Shown: positions 7,521 to 14,347, numbered from the stretch's first letter. The stretch: 14,418 bases of DNA from CAKZKT01 sp034434235 (GCA_034434235.1 DAOTZV010000198.1:1-14418); one strand, 5' to 3'. The notes: generated from the sequence alone by a model not told the origin. Translations and numbers: made by a program.

Positions 7521-8672
7521 ATGTCCCTCACCCAACTGCGCATCGGCATGATCGGCATCAGCGGACGCGGCGGCTTGTGGCGCCACTGGCACGATCCGCG
7601 GGGCCGTTCGGTCGTCGTCGCCGCGGCCGATATCGTGCCGGAACATCTGGAGGCGTTTCGCCGCGAACACGGCCACAATCCCTTCACCACATCGGACTAC
7701 CGCGAGCTGATCGCCCGACCCGACGTGGACGCGGTCGCGATCACCTCGCCCGATTACTGCCACGAGGAGCAGGCCGTCGCGGCGCTGGAGGCCGGCAAAC
7801 ATGTCTTCTGCGAGAAGCCGCTGGCGATCACGATCGAGGGGTGCGACAACATCCTGCGGGCCTGGCGCAAGGCGGGCGTCCGGCTGATGGTCGGCTTCAA
7901 CATGCGCTACATGAACATCTTCCGCGTGATGAAGGAGATCATAGATTCGGGCGCGATCGGTGAGGTCAAGGCCGCGTGGGTACGCCATTTCGTCGGCTTC
8001 GGCAGCGATTTCTACTATCACGACTGGCACGCGTTGCGGAAGAACACGAATTCGCTCCTGCTCCAGAAGGGTTCGCACGACCTGGATATGATCCATTGGC
8101 TCACCGGCCGCTACACGCGGCGCACAGCCGCGTTCGGCGGGCTGGACTTCTTCGGCGGGGACAAGCCGAACGACCTGACCTGCCCGACCTGCCCGGAGCG
8201 CGAGACGTGCACCGAGGTCTCGCGCTCGCGGCGCATCCAGTGCTGCTTCCGCCAGGAAGTGGACGTCGAGGACAACCAGGTGATGATCATGGAGCTGGAA
8301 GGCGGGATCAAGGCCTCTTACCTCCAGTGCCATTTCACGCCCGACTATCACCGCAACTACACGATCATCGGGACCGAGGGGCGAGTGGAGAACTCGGAGC
8401 CAGACATGAAGGTATGGGTGAAGACGCGCGCCTCGCGCACCTGGCGCGAGCTGGCCGATCGCACCTACGACATCAAGCCGGCGGCCGGGGGGCACGGCGG
8501 CGCGGATCCGGTGATCTGTCGCGACTTCGTGGAGGTGTGCCTGGATGGCAAGGAGCCGCTCGCGCCGCCGCTGGCGGGTCGGATGAGCGTGGCAGCCGGC
8601 GTATGCGCGGCGCAATCGCTGCGCAACGGCGGCGTGCCGGTAGATGTGCCGCCCCCGCCGTTCGCCTGTTGA
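7521..8672 (+). CDS. Gfo/Idh/MocA family NAD(P)-dependent oxidoreductase
   Basis: This is a probable cytosolic sugar, inositol or related polyol dehydrogenase of 383 residues. The N-terminal Rossmann fold starts with RIGMIGISGRGG (7-18). It is followed by DVDAVAITSPDYCHEEQAVAALEAGKHVFCEKPL with the family EKP motif (98-100). The C-terminal domain has KGSHDLDMIHW (183-193), which supplies the likely catalytic Asp/His residues. A cysteine cluster, CPTC-x5-C (221-230) and CC (241-242), sits in a loop and could bind metal or be structural. AGGAG (7511-7515) is 5 bp before the ATG. Substrate cannot be assigned: no sugar transporter or kinase lies nearby. The HIT gene follows after 37 bp. Confidence 0.93.
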   Translation: MSLTQLRIGMIGISGRGGLWRHWHDPRGRSVVVAAADIVPEHLEAFRREHGHNPFTTSDYRELIARPDVDAVAITSPDYCHEEQAVAALEAGKHVFCEKPLAITIEGCDNILRAWRKAGVRLMVGFNMRYMNIFRVMKEIIDSGAIGEVKAAWVRHFVGFGSDFYYHDWHALRKNTNSLLLQKGSHDLDMIHWLTGRYTRRTAAFGGLDFFGGDKPNDLTCPTCPERETCTEVSRSRRIQCCFRQEVDVEDNQVMIMELEGGIKASYLQCHFTPDYHRNYTIIGTEGRVENSEPDMKVWVKTRASRTWRELADRTYDIKPAAGGHGGADPVICRDFVEVCLDGKEPLAPPLAGRMSVAAGVCAAQSLRNGGVPVDVPPPPFAC

Positions 8673-8709
8673 TGTTTGGCATTCGACGCGATCTCCTGAG
8701 AAAGAGACG

Positions 8710-9141
8710 ATGTCCTACTGCATCTTCTGTGAGATCCTGGCCGGCCGGGCCGAGGGGAGCTTTGTCTATCGCGACGAAGTCTGTTCGGCCTTCATGGACA
8801 TCCATCAGCCGACGGCCGGCAAAGTGCTGGTCGTGCCGAATCGCCATGCCGCGTCGCTGGCCGAGCTGCCGGCCGAGACGGCCGGCCACATGTTCCAGGT
8901 AGCGCAGCGGATCGCGGCCGCGCTGCGGCGCAGCGGACTGCCGTGCGAGGGGATCAACCTCTTCCTGGCCGACGGCCGCGCGGCCGGCCAGGAGGTCTTT
9001 CACGTCCACCTGCACGTATTGCCGCGCGTCGCGGGCGACGGGATCGGCCTGCGCTTCGGGCCGGGGCACGCGCGCTTTCCGCCGCGCCCGGAGCTGGATC
9101 GCCTGGCCGCGCAGATCCGCGCGCATCTGGGCGACGGATGA
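8710..9141 (+). CDS. HIT family protein (HINT-like nucleotide hydrolase)
   Basis: This 143-residue histidine-triad protein probably hydrolyses nucleoside phosphoramidates or dinucleoside polyphosphates in the cytoplasm. The defining HVHLHV triad begins at His98. The N-terminus SYCIFCEILAG carries the Cys-x2-Cys pair (C4, C7) common in zinc-containing HIT proteins. The STDIH-like block appears here as FMDIHQPTAGKVLVVPNRHAASLAEL. I chose ATG 8710 because family similarity starts there, although the upstream AAAGAGACG is only a modest ribosome site. The longer in-frame extension back to 8644 overlaps the preceding gene and is unlike the family. The gene is probably co-transcribed with the upstream oxidoreductase. 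Confidence 0.94.
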   Translation: MSYCIFCEILAGRAEGSFVYRDEVCSAFMDIHQPTAGKVLVVPNRHAASLAELPAETAGHMFQVAQRIAAALRRSGLPCEGINLFLADGRAAGQEVFHVHLHVLPRVAGDGIGLRFGPGHARFPPRPELDRLAAQIRAHLGDG

Positions 9142-9156
9142 GGTGACGGAGCAAAC

Positions 9157-9190
9157 GCATCAACGGATAGGGGTGATGCAATTGCGTTTT
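9157..9190 (+). terminator. Possible weak terminator after the HIT gene
   Basis: GCATCA (9157-9162) pairs with TGATGC (9174-9179) around an 11-nt loop. Flanking AAAC and GTTT can extend the stem after a bulge, and four T residues follow at 9187-9190. The U tract is short and the loop large, so this is tentative. Its position, just before a new promoter, is right. Confidence 0.3.
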
Positions 9191-9218
9191 CATGTCCTTG
9201 CGTTCCACTGTCTCGCGC

Positions 9219-9247
9219 TTGACAACCAAGAGCAACTATAATACAAT
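9219..9247 (+). promoter_or_regulatory. Sigma70-type promoter for the CBS protein
   Basis: A perfect TTGACA (9219-9224) is 17 bp from TACAAT (9242-9247). A better-looking TATAAT at 9237-9242 overlaps but would leave only a 12-bp spacer. The AT-rich stretch around 9230-9272 stands out from its surroundings. The leader to the ATG is about 40 nt. Confidence 0.65.
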
Positions 9248-9293
9248 TGTCGCACAATACCCGAATTAAATACGACTCGTGAGGAAAGAAACC

Positions 9294-9734
9294 ATGCTCA
9301 CCGTCCGAGACCTGCTGGCACGCAAACGCACGAAGGAAATATGGAGCATCGCGCCGAATGCAACCGTGTATCAGGCATTGGAGTTGATGGCCGAGAAGAA
9401 CATCGGCGCGTTGCTGGTCATGGAGGGGGATCGGCTCGTCGGCGTCTTCTCCGAACGCGATTACGCCCGCAAGTGCGTCCTGAAAGGACGCAGCTCGCGC
9501 GAAACCCCCGTGGCCGACCTGATGAGCGCGCCGGTGTTTTACGTGCGGCCCGACCAATCGGCCGAGCACTGCCTGGCGATCATGACGCAGCGGCAGATCC
9601 GCCATCTGCCGGTGCTGGACGATGGCACGGTGATCGGCGTGTTGAGCATCGGCGATGTCGTCAAAGCGATCATCGAGGACCAACAGGAGGCGCTGAAGGA
9701 CCTGGTGACCTACATCACCGGCGCGCCGCGGTGA
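9294..9734 (+). CDS. Two-CBS-domain protein
   Basis: This is a stand-alone pair of CBS domains (146 residues), a Bateman module that usually senses adenine nucleotides or related ligands. The first domain (about residues 3-65) includes ALELMAEKNIGALLVMEGDRLVGVFSERDYARK. The second (about 75-135) includes MTQRQIRHLPVLDDGTVIGVLSIGDVVK, where the Ser/Asp pattern of ligand-binding CBS sites is preserved. No catalytic domain is attached. ATG 9294 is chosen because GAGGAAAG (9281-9288) lies just upstream. A GTG at 9279 is in frame but precedes that ribosome site. It has its own strong promoter, so independent expression is likely. Ligand and partner are unknown. Confidence 0.93.
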   Translation: MLTVRDLLARKRTKEIWSIAPNATVYQALELMAEKNIGALLVMEGDRLVGVFSERDYARKCVLKGRSSRETPVADLMSAPVFYVRPDQSAEHCLAIMTQRQIRHLPVLDDGTVIGVLSIGDVVKAIIEDQQEALKDLVTYITGAPR

Positions 9735-9798
9735 GACAAAGTCCCGCCCAACAGCACTTTGCCGGCATCTACCCCAACGCCGTGTGGGCGATTTCGTC

Positions 9799-10515
9799 AT
9801 GGATGACACCCTGAACGCGTGGGACCACCTGGAGACCGAGATCGCGTCCTGTCGGCGCTGTCCGCGGCTGGTGGCCTGGCGAGAGGATGTGGCGCGGGCC
9901 AAACGTCGGGCCTTCCGGGATGAGACATACTGGGGCAAACCCGTGCCCGGCTTCGGCGACCGCGCGGCGCGCGTCCTGATCGTGGGCCTGGCGCCGGGCG
10001 CGCACGGTGCGAACCGCACCGGTCGCATGTTCACCGGCGATAGCTCCGGCGATTTCCTGTATGCCGCGCTCTACCGGGCGGGGTTCGCCAATCAGCCGGT
10101 CTCGCGCAGCCGGGACGACGGCCTGATCCTGCGCGACGCGTACATCGCGGCCGCGTGCCGCTGTGCGCCCCCCGACAACAAGCCCACGGCCGATGAGCTG
10201 AGCGCATGTCTCCCGTTCCTGGCGCGCGAGATCGCGCTGCTGCCGAATGTCAGGGTTGTGGTCGCGCTGGGGCGCATCGCGTTCGATGCGGTGTTGCGCG
10301 TCTACGGCGCCCCCCAGCCCGGTCTCGCCGGGACATCCGCCGGGAAGACACCCGCATTCGGCCATAACGTGCTGATTTCCCTCGGCCCTGATCGGCCGGC
10401 GCTGATCGCCTCTTATCACCCTTCGCGTCAAAACACCCAAACCGGTCGCTTGACCGTCGAGATGTTCGATGCGGTGTGGGCGCGCGTGCGCACATTGCCG
10501 GGCATGATTGCATAG
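9799..10515 (+). CDS. Uracil-DNA glycosylase, family 5 (UDGb-like)
   Basis: This is a DNA repair enzyme of 238 residues that removes uracil and probably other deaminated bases. The motif GLAPGAHGANRTGRMFTGD (63-81) is characteristic of family 5, which lacks the polar catalytic residue of families 1 and 4. The second motif is SYHPSRQNT (205-213) with His207. Four cysteines placed as in Fe-S uracil glycosylases are visible: C18 and C21 (CRRC), C122 in CAPPDNKPT, and C137. I chose ATG 9799; the in-frame GTG at 9784 would add five residues, and neither has a clear ribosome site. It lies 64 bp after the CBS gene and could be co-transcribed with it. Confidence 0.94.
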   Translation: MDDTLNAWDHLETEIASCRRCPRLVAWREDVARAKRRAFRDETYWGKPVPGFGDRAARVLIVGLAPGAHGANRTGRMFTGDSSGDFLYAALYRAGFANQPVSRSRDDGLILRDAYIAAACRCAPPDNKPTADELSACLPFLAREIALLPNVRVVVALGRIAFDAVLRVYGAPQPGLAGTSAGKTPAFGHNVLISLGPDRPALIASYHPSRQNTQTGRLTVEMFDAVWARVRTLPGMIA

Positions 10516-10582
10516 CCCCCCGTGATTCGGCCAAACCGACGAGCGTCACCCCTGTGCTTTTTATGAGGAGGGCCGCTCCAAT

Positions 10583-10611
10583 TTGACGCGCCGGCCATCC
10601 TGGGGCATAAT
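10583..10611 (+). promoter_or_regulatory. Promoter of the TetR regulator gene
   Basis: TTGACG (10583-10588) and CATAAT (10606-10611) are 17 bp apart. The -10 box ends one base before the 20-bp palindrome, so transcription would start inside it. Confidence 0.65.
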
Positions 10612-10612
10612 A

Positions 10613-10632
10613 CAAACCGACCGGTCGGTTTG
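10613..10632. promoter_or_regulatory. Probable TetR operator, perfect 20-bp palindrome
   Basis: CAAACCGACCGGTCGGTTTG is perfectly self-complementary. It covers the predicted transcription start of the TetR gene, 38 bp before its GTG. The size and position are typical of an autoregulated TetR-family operator. That the neighbouring TetR protein binds it is inferred. Confidence 0.75.
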
Positions 10633-10669
10633 GTCGTCTGTGCGAATCTTGCTGTGCATCGGAGCCATC

Positions 10670-11272
10670 GTGACCCACCAACACCGCGGGGACGAGACCC
10701 GCAACCGCATCCTGGCGGTCGCCGCCGAATGCTTCACCCGCGCCGGCTACGACGCCACCGGCGTGGCCGAGATCTGCGCCCGCGCCGGCGTCAGCAAGGG
10801 CGCGTTCTACCACCACTTCCCCAGCAAGCAGGCGGTCTTCCTGGCGCTGGTGGAGCAGTGGCTGCAGGGGGTGGATGCGCCATTGCGCGCCACGCGCGGC
10901 GCGGGCGCGACCGCGCGCGAGCAGTTGATCGGCCTGGCGCAGGTCGTGGAGCCGGTCTTCGCGTTGGCCCAGGGCCAGATCCCGATGTTCCTGGAATTCT
11001 GGCGCCAGGCCGCCAAGGACCCGGAGGTGTGGCAGGCCACCATCGAGCCGTACCGCCGTTTCCGGGCCGCGTTCGCGGCGCTGGTGCGAGAGGGGATCGC
11101 CGACGGCTCGCTGCGGCCGATTGACCCGGAGACGGCCGCGCTGGCGATCGTGTCGCTGGGGGTGGGGCTGGTGGTGCAAGCCGCGCTCGACCCGGCCGGC
11201 GACGATTGGGGCCGGGCGGCCGACGCCGCGCTCCGGCTGTTGATGGAGGGGATGGCCGCAAAAGATCGCTGA
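10670..11272 (+). CDS. TetR/AcrR family transcriptional regulator
   Basis: This 200-residue repressor-type protein has an N-terminal DNA-binding domain. ETRNRILAVAAECFTRAGYDATGVAEICARAGVSKGAFYHHFPSK contains the helix-turn-helix (about residues 31-50), with the family-typical GAFYHHF at 44-50. The remaining residues form the variable ligand-binding and dimerisation domain; its ligand cannot be read from sequence. I chose GTG 10670 because GGAG (10661-10664) lies 5 bp upstream and the length from there to the HTH suits the family. A longer frame from 10583 would begin inside the -35 box. The palindrome at its promoter suggests autoregulation. The SDR fusion gene 119 bp downstream is its most likely other target. 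Confidence 0.94.
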   Translation: MTHQHRGDETRNRILAVAAECFTRAGYDATGVAEICARAGVSKGAFYHHFPSKQAVFLALVEQWLQGVDAPLRATRGAGATAREQLIGLAQVVEPVFALAQGQIPMFLEFWRQAAKDPEVWQATIEPYRRFRAAFAALVREGIADGSLRPIDPETAALAIVSLGVGLVVQAALDPAGDDWGRAADAALRLLMEGMAAKDR

Positions 11273-11291
11273 TAGTTGCCGTGGCGCCCTG

Positions 11292-11378
11292 CACTTATCG
11301 AATTGTCAGATTGGCGAAATAAATTTCGCCTTACACTTATCTGGTTATCAGATTGGCGAAATAAATTTCGCCTTACAC
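11292..11378. repeat. 42-bp tandem repeat with hairpins (two copies plus 3 bp)
   Basis: Units at 11292-11333 and 11334-11375 match except for six of the seven bases at unit positions 8-14. Each holds GGCGAAATAAATTTCGCC (11313-11330 and 11355-11372), whose 8-bp arms pair around a 2-bp centre. ATCTG/CAGAT (11339-11343/11349-11353) adds a small inverted repeat in unit 2. The block fills most of the TetR-to-SDR gap and is much more AT-rich than its surroundings. It lacks a U tract. Roles as mRNA processing site, attenuator or inert repeat are all possible. Confidence 0.8.
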
Positions 11379-11391
11379 CACAGAGGTTCAT

Positions 11392-13170
11392 ATGAGAATC
11401 TTGCTTACAGGCGCGTTCGGCAATATCGGCATCAGCACGCTGGAGGAGCTGCTCCGACAGGGACATGCGGTGCGCTGCTTTGACCTGCGCACGCCGGCCA
11501 ACGAGCGCACGGCCCGGCGCTACGCGGGCCGCATCGAGGTGGTCTGGGGCGACCTGCGCGTCCCGGCCGACGTGACGGCCGCCGTGGTCGGCGTGGATGT
11601 CGTGATCCACGTCGCGTTCATCATCCCCAAGATGTCGGCCACCGGCATCGAGTCGGAGCTGCGGCCCGACTGGGCCGAGGCGGTCAACGTCGGCGGCACG
11701 CGCAACCTGATCCAGGCCATGCAGGCGCAGCCCGTCCCGCCGAAGCTGATCTTCACTTCGTCGCTGCACGTCTACGGCCGCACGCAACACCTGCCCCCGC
11801 CCCGCACCGCCGACGAGCCGATCCATCCCATCGAGCACTACGCCCGGCACAAGGCCGCGTGCGAGGAGATGATCCGCGCGTCCGGCCTGCGCTGGGCCAT
11901 CCTGCGCCTGGCGGCCACCTTCCCCCTGGCGCTGAAGCTCGATCCCGGCATGTTCGACGTGCCGCTGGACAACCGCATGGAATTCGTCCACACGCGCGAC
12001 GTGGGCCTGGCACTGGCCAACGCGGTGAGCAGCGCCGAGATCTGGGGCAAGACGCTGCTGATCGGCGGCGGCCCGGCCTGTCAACACGTCTTCGGCGACA
12101 TGGTGGCGCGCATCATGGGGGCCATGGGCCTGGACATGTTGCCCGCCGAGGCGTTCGCCACGGTGCCCTTTGCCACCGACTGGCTGGACACGAGGGAGAG
12201 CCAGCGGCTGCTGCGCTATCAAACGCGCACCCTGGACGATTATCTGCGCGACATGACGGCCCTGTTGGGGCCGCGGCGGATCTTCGTGCGCCTGTTCAAG
12301 TCGGCCGTGCGCCGATCGCTATTGGCGCAGTCGCCCCACTGGCGGCGCCATCTGGCGCAACGTCGCGGGCAAGGATGGGCCGGGAAGACGGCCCTGGTCA
12401 CGGGCGCGTCGAGCGGGATCGGCGCGGCGGTGGCGCGGGCGCTGGCGCGCCAGGGCGTCCGCGTGATCCTGACCGCGCGGCGGGCCGAACGCCTGGAGCT
12501 GCTGGCGGACGAAATCCGGCGGGACGGCGGGGAGGCGCACGTGATCGTCGCCGACCTGGCCGACGAGGCCGAGCGCGGCCGGGTGTTGGCCCGGGCGCGC
12601 GAGCTGGCCGGCGGGGTGGACATCCTGGTGAACAGCGCCGGGCTGGGCTGGTACGGCTACGGCAGCGACATGCCGTGGGACGTGGCGCGCGAGATGATCC
12701 AGACCAACATGGCCGCGCTGGCGCATCTGACCCTGCTGGTGTTGCGCGACATGCAGGCGCGCGGCGCGGGGCACATCATCAACATCAGCTCCATCGCCGG
12801 CAGCCTGCCGGAACAGGGCACCGCGCTCTACAGCGCCACCAAGTCCTTCGTGGACAGCTTCACCACCGCGCTGCATCGCGAGCTGGCCGGCGCCGGGGTG
12901 CGGATCAGCCTGTTGCGCCCCGGCCCGGTGCAGACCGAGTTCTTCGACCGCGCGGCCGAACGGGCCGCCGGCCGCCGCGTCCCCGGCGAGCGCTTCGCCA
13001 TCAGCCCGGAGCGGGTGGCGAACGGGGTCATCGCGTTGCTGCGCCGGCCGCGGCGGGTGGCCTACGTCCCCAACTGGCTGCGGGTGACGCCGTGGATCGA
13101 GCCGGCCTTCGGCTGGCTGATTGACCGGCTGGGTCCGGCGTTGTTGCGCCGCGGCGCCGCAGCGCGTTGA
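11392..13170 (+). CDS. Two-domain SDR fusion: NAD-dependent epimerase-like plus classical short-chain dehydrogenase
   Basis: One 592-residue chain carries two Rossmann oxidoreductases. The N-terminal half (about 1-285) is an extended SDR with TGAFGNIG (6-13), TSSLHVYG (122-129) and active-site Tyr150-x3-Lys154. A basic, Arg-rich linker (about 288-330) follows. The C-terminal half is a classical SDR with TGASSGIG (337-344), NSAG (414-417), ISS (465-467) and Tyr480-x3-Lys484. Its C-terminal tail is hydrophobic and basic, possibly membrane-associating. Both active sites look intact, so two reactions on one pathway are plausible, but the substrate is unknown. AGAGG (11382-11386) precedes the ATG by 5 bp. 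The single frame has no internal stop and needs no frameshift. Confidence 0.92.
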   Translation: MRILLTGAFGNIGISTLEELLRQGHAVRCFDLRTPANERTARRYAGRIEVVWGDLRVPADVTAAVVGVDVVIHVAFIIPKMSATGIESELRPDWAEAVNVGGTRNLIQAMQAQPVPPKLIFTSSLHVYGRTQHLPPPRTADEPIHPIEHYARHKAACEEMIRASGLRWAILRLAATFPLALKLDPGMFDVPLDNRMEFVHTRDVGLALANAVSSAEIWGKTLLIGGGPACQHVFGDMVARIMGAMGLDMLPAEAFATVPFATDWLDTRESQRLLRYQTRTLDDYLRDMTALLGPRRIFVRLFKSAVRRSLLAQSPHWRRHLAQRRGQGWAGKTALVTGASSGIGAAVARALARQGVRVILTARRAERLELLADEIRRDGGEAHVIVADLADEAERGRVLARARELAGGVDILVNSAGLGWYGYGSDMPWDVAREMIQTNMAALAHLTLLVLRDMQARGAGHIINISSIAGSLPEQGTALYSATKSFVDSFTTALHRELAGAGVRISLLRPGPVQTEFFDRAAERAAGRRVPGERFAISPERVANGVIALLRRPRRVAYVPNWLRVTPWIEPAFGWLIDRLGPALLRRGAAAR

Positions 13171-13206
13171 ACGCAGGCTGTGGTCGGGCGCACGCCGTGC
13201 GCCTCG

Positions 13207-13280
13207 CTTTGGCTTGCGGCGCGCCGCGCCGCTTTCGTATGCTGGCTGCGCCTTTGGCTTGCGGCGCGCCGCGCCGCTTT
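13207..13280. repeat. GC-rich 29-bp direct repeat, period 45
   Basis: Identical 29-bp copies at 13207-13235 and 13252-13280 start CTTTGGCTTGCGG and contain the self-complementary GCGGCGCGCCGC. The start of a third copy follows at 13277-13287. The surrounding gap (13171-13373) also holds a small hairpin, GTGCCC/GGGCAC (13302-13307/13313-13318). No gene or promoter is evident. Confidence 0.75.
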
Positions 13281-13340
13281 GGCTTGCTCGCGGTCGCTGG
13301 CGTGCCCAAAGCGGGCACACCTCCCCGCAATCCAAAACGC

Positions 13341-13362
13341 CGTGCACATTTCGTGCACATTT
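13341..13362 (+). repeat. Tandem 11-mer CGTGCACATTT in the degV leader
   Basis: Two exact head-to-tail copies (13341-13351 and 13352-13362) end directly against the AAGGAG ribosome site at 13363-13368. Each contains the palindrome GTGCAC. They could form an operator or a leader element, or result from simple duplication. Confidence 0.6.
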
Positions 13363-13373
13363 AAGGAGAACCC

Positions 13374-14237
13374 ATGCTCGTTGTCACCGATCGCGGGGCG
13401 GATCTGGCGCCCCAACAGCTGGCGGGACTGGACATCCACTTCGTCCCGCTCACCATCACGCTGGATGGCCGCTCCTACGTCAGCGGCGTGGACATCCAGC
13501 CGCAGGAGTTCTACGCCATGCTCGCGGCCACCGAGGGCATGCCGACGACCTCCCTGCCGTCGTTGGGCGAGTTCGTGGCGCTCTACCGCGAGCTGGCGCG
13601 ACGCGACCCGGAGATCCTCTCGGTGCACATCTCCTCCGGGCTGAGCGGCACCTATCAGACCGCGATCGAAGCGGCCAGGATGGTGCCCGAGGCGCGCATC
13701 ACCGTGATAGACACGTTGACCCTTTCCGGCGCCCAGGGCTGGCAGGTGGAGGCCGCGGCGCGCGCGGCCAAAGCCGGCTGGTCGGCCGACCGCATTCGGG
13801 CGCTGCTGGCGCAGGTGCGGGACGCCACCGAGACGATCTTCACCCTGCCCGAGCTGAAATACCTGATCCACGGCGGCCGCATCAGCCACCTGAAAGGGCT
13901 GTTGGCCTCGCTCCTGAACCTCAAGCCGATCATCGGCGTGAGCAAGCAGGACGGCAAGTACCGCCAGCGGGGCCAGGCGCGCTCGTTCAACGCCGCGTTG
14001 GCGAAGCTGGTGAGCGTGGCGGCCGAGGATCACGCGCCGGGCACGCCCTTGCGCGTCCAGGTGATGCATGCCAACAACCCCGACGCCGCGGAAAAGCTGC
14101 GCGAGCTGATGGATCGGGAGTTCCCGTGCGAGTGGCTGCCGACCTCGGCCATCGCGCCGGTGCTGGGCGCGCACACCGGCCCGGGGCTGGTGGGAATGGT
14201 CTACGCGGCGCAGGCGCAGTATCCCGCCCTGCCGTGA
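13374..14237 (+). CDS. DegV family protein (fatty-acid-binding type)
   Basis: The 287 residues match the DegV family, whose characterised members bind a fatty acid and serve as FakB-type subunits for fatty acid kinase. Visible family blocks are TTSLPSLGEF (Thr59, Ser60), HISSGLSGTYQTA (85-97), LKYLIHGGRIS, LLNLKPII and the C-terminal GAHTGPGLVG (265-274). The N-terminal block reads VTDRGADL where many family members have a TDSTADL-like sequence. AAGGAG (13363-13368) lies 5 bp before the ATG. No fatty acid kinase (FakA-like) gene is adjacent, so partnership with one elsewhere is only inferred. There is no signal peptide, and the protein is expected to be cytosolic. Confidence 0.94.
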   Translation: MLVVTDRGADLAPQQLAGLDIHFVPLTITLDGRSYVSGVDIQPQEFYAMLAATEGMPTTSLPSLGEFVALYRELARRDPEILSVHISSGLSGTYQTAIEAARMVPEARITVIDTLTLSGAQGWQVEAAARAAKAGWSADRIRALLAQVRDATETIFTLPELKYLIHGGRISHLKGLLASLLNLKPIIGVSKQDGKYRQRGQARSFNAALAKLVSVAAEDHAPGTPLRVQVMHANNPDAAEKLRELMDREFPCEWLPTSAIAPVLGAHTGPGLVGMVYAAQAQYPALP

Positions 14238-14246
14238 ACATGAGCC

Positions 14247-14347
14247 CGCGGCACACCCGCCCTTTGTGCCGCAAGCTTTAGCTTGCGCCCGGCGCACGAC
14301 CACGAGCCAAGGCTCGCGGCACACCCACCCTTTGTGCCGCAAGCTTT
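14247..14347. repeat. 33-bp direct repeat, period 68, with nested palindromes
   Basis: Copies at 14247-14279 and 14315-14347 differ at one base. Each contains the hairpin GCGGCAC/GTGCCGC (14248-14254/14266-14272 in copy 1). Between them lie GCAAGCTTTAGCTTGC (14271-14286) and CGAGCCAAGGCTCG (14303-14316), both near-perfect palindromes. It lies just after degV and is followed by a short AT-rich tract. Confidence 0.75.

Noticed and set aside
9237..9242. TATAAT as the -10 box paired with TTGACA at 9219
   Set aside because: The spacer would be only 12 bp; TACAAT at 9242-9247 gives 17 bp.
10583..10669. Longer TetR start at the TTG at 10583
   Set aside because: That codon is part of the -35 box, and the extra 29 residues would span the promoter and operator. 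GTG 10670 has GGAG at proper spacing.
11292..11378. CRISPR array
   Set aside because: Two tandem units abut with no spacer, and no cas gene is near.
13302..13318. Rho-independent terminator GTGCCC/GGGCAC
   Set aside because: The stem is only 6 bp and no T run follows.
13062..14342. 426-codon - strand frame over degV and its flanking repeats
   Set aside because: It runs through palindromic repeats at both ends and shows no domain, whereas DegV on the + strand is complete.
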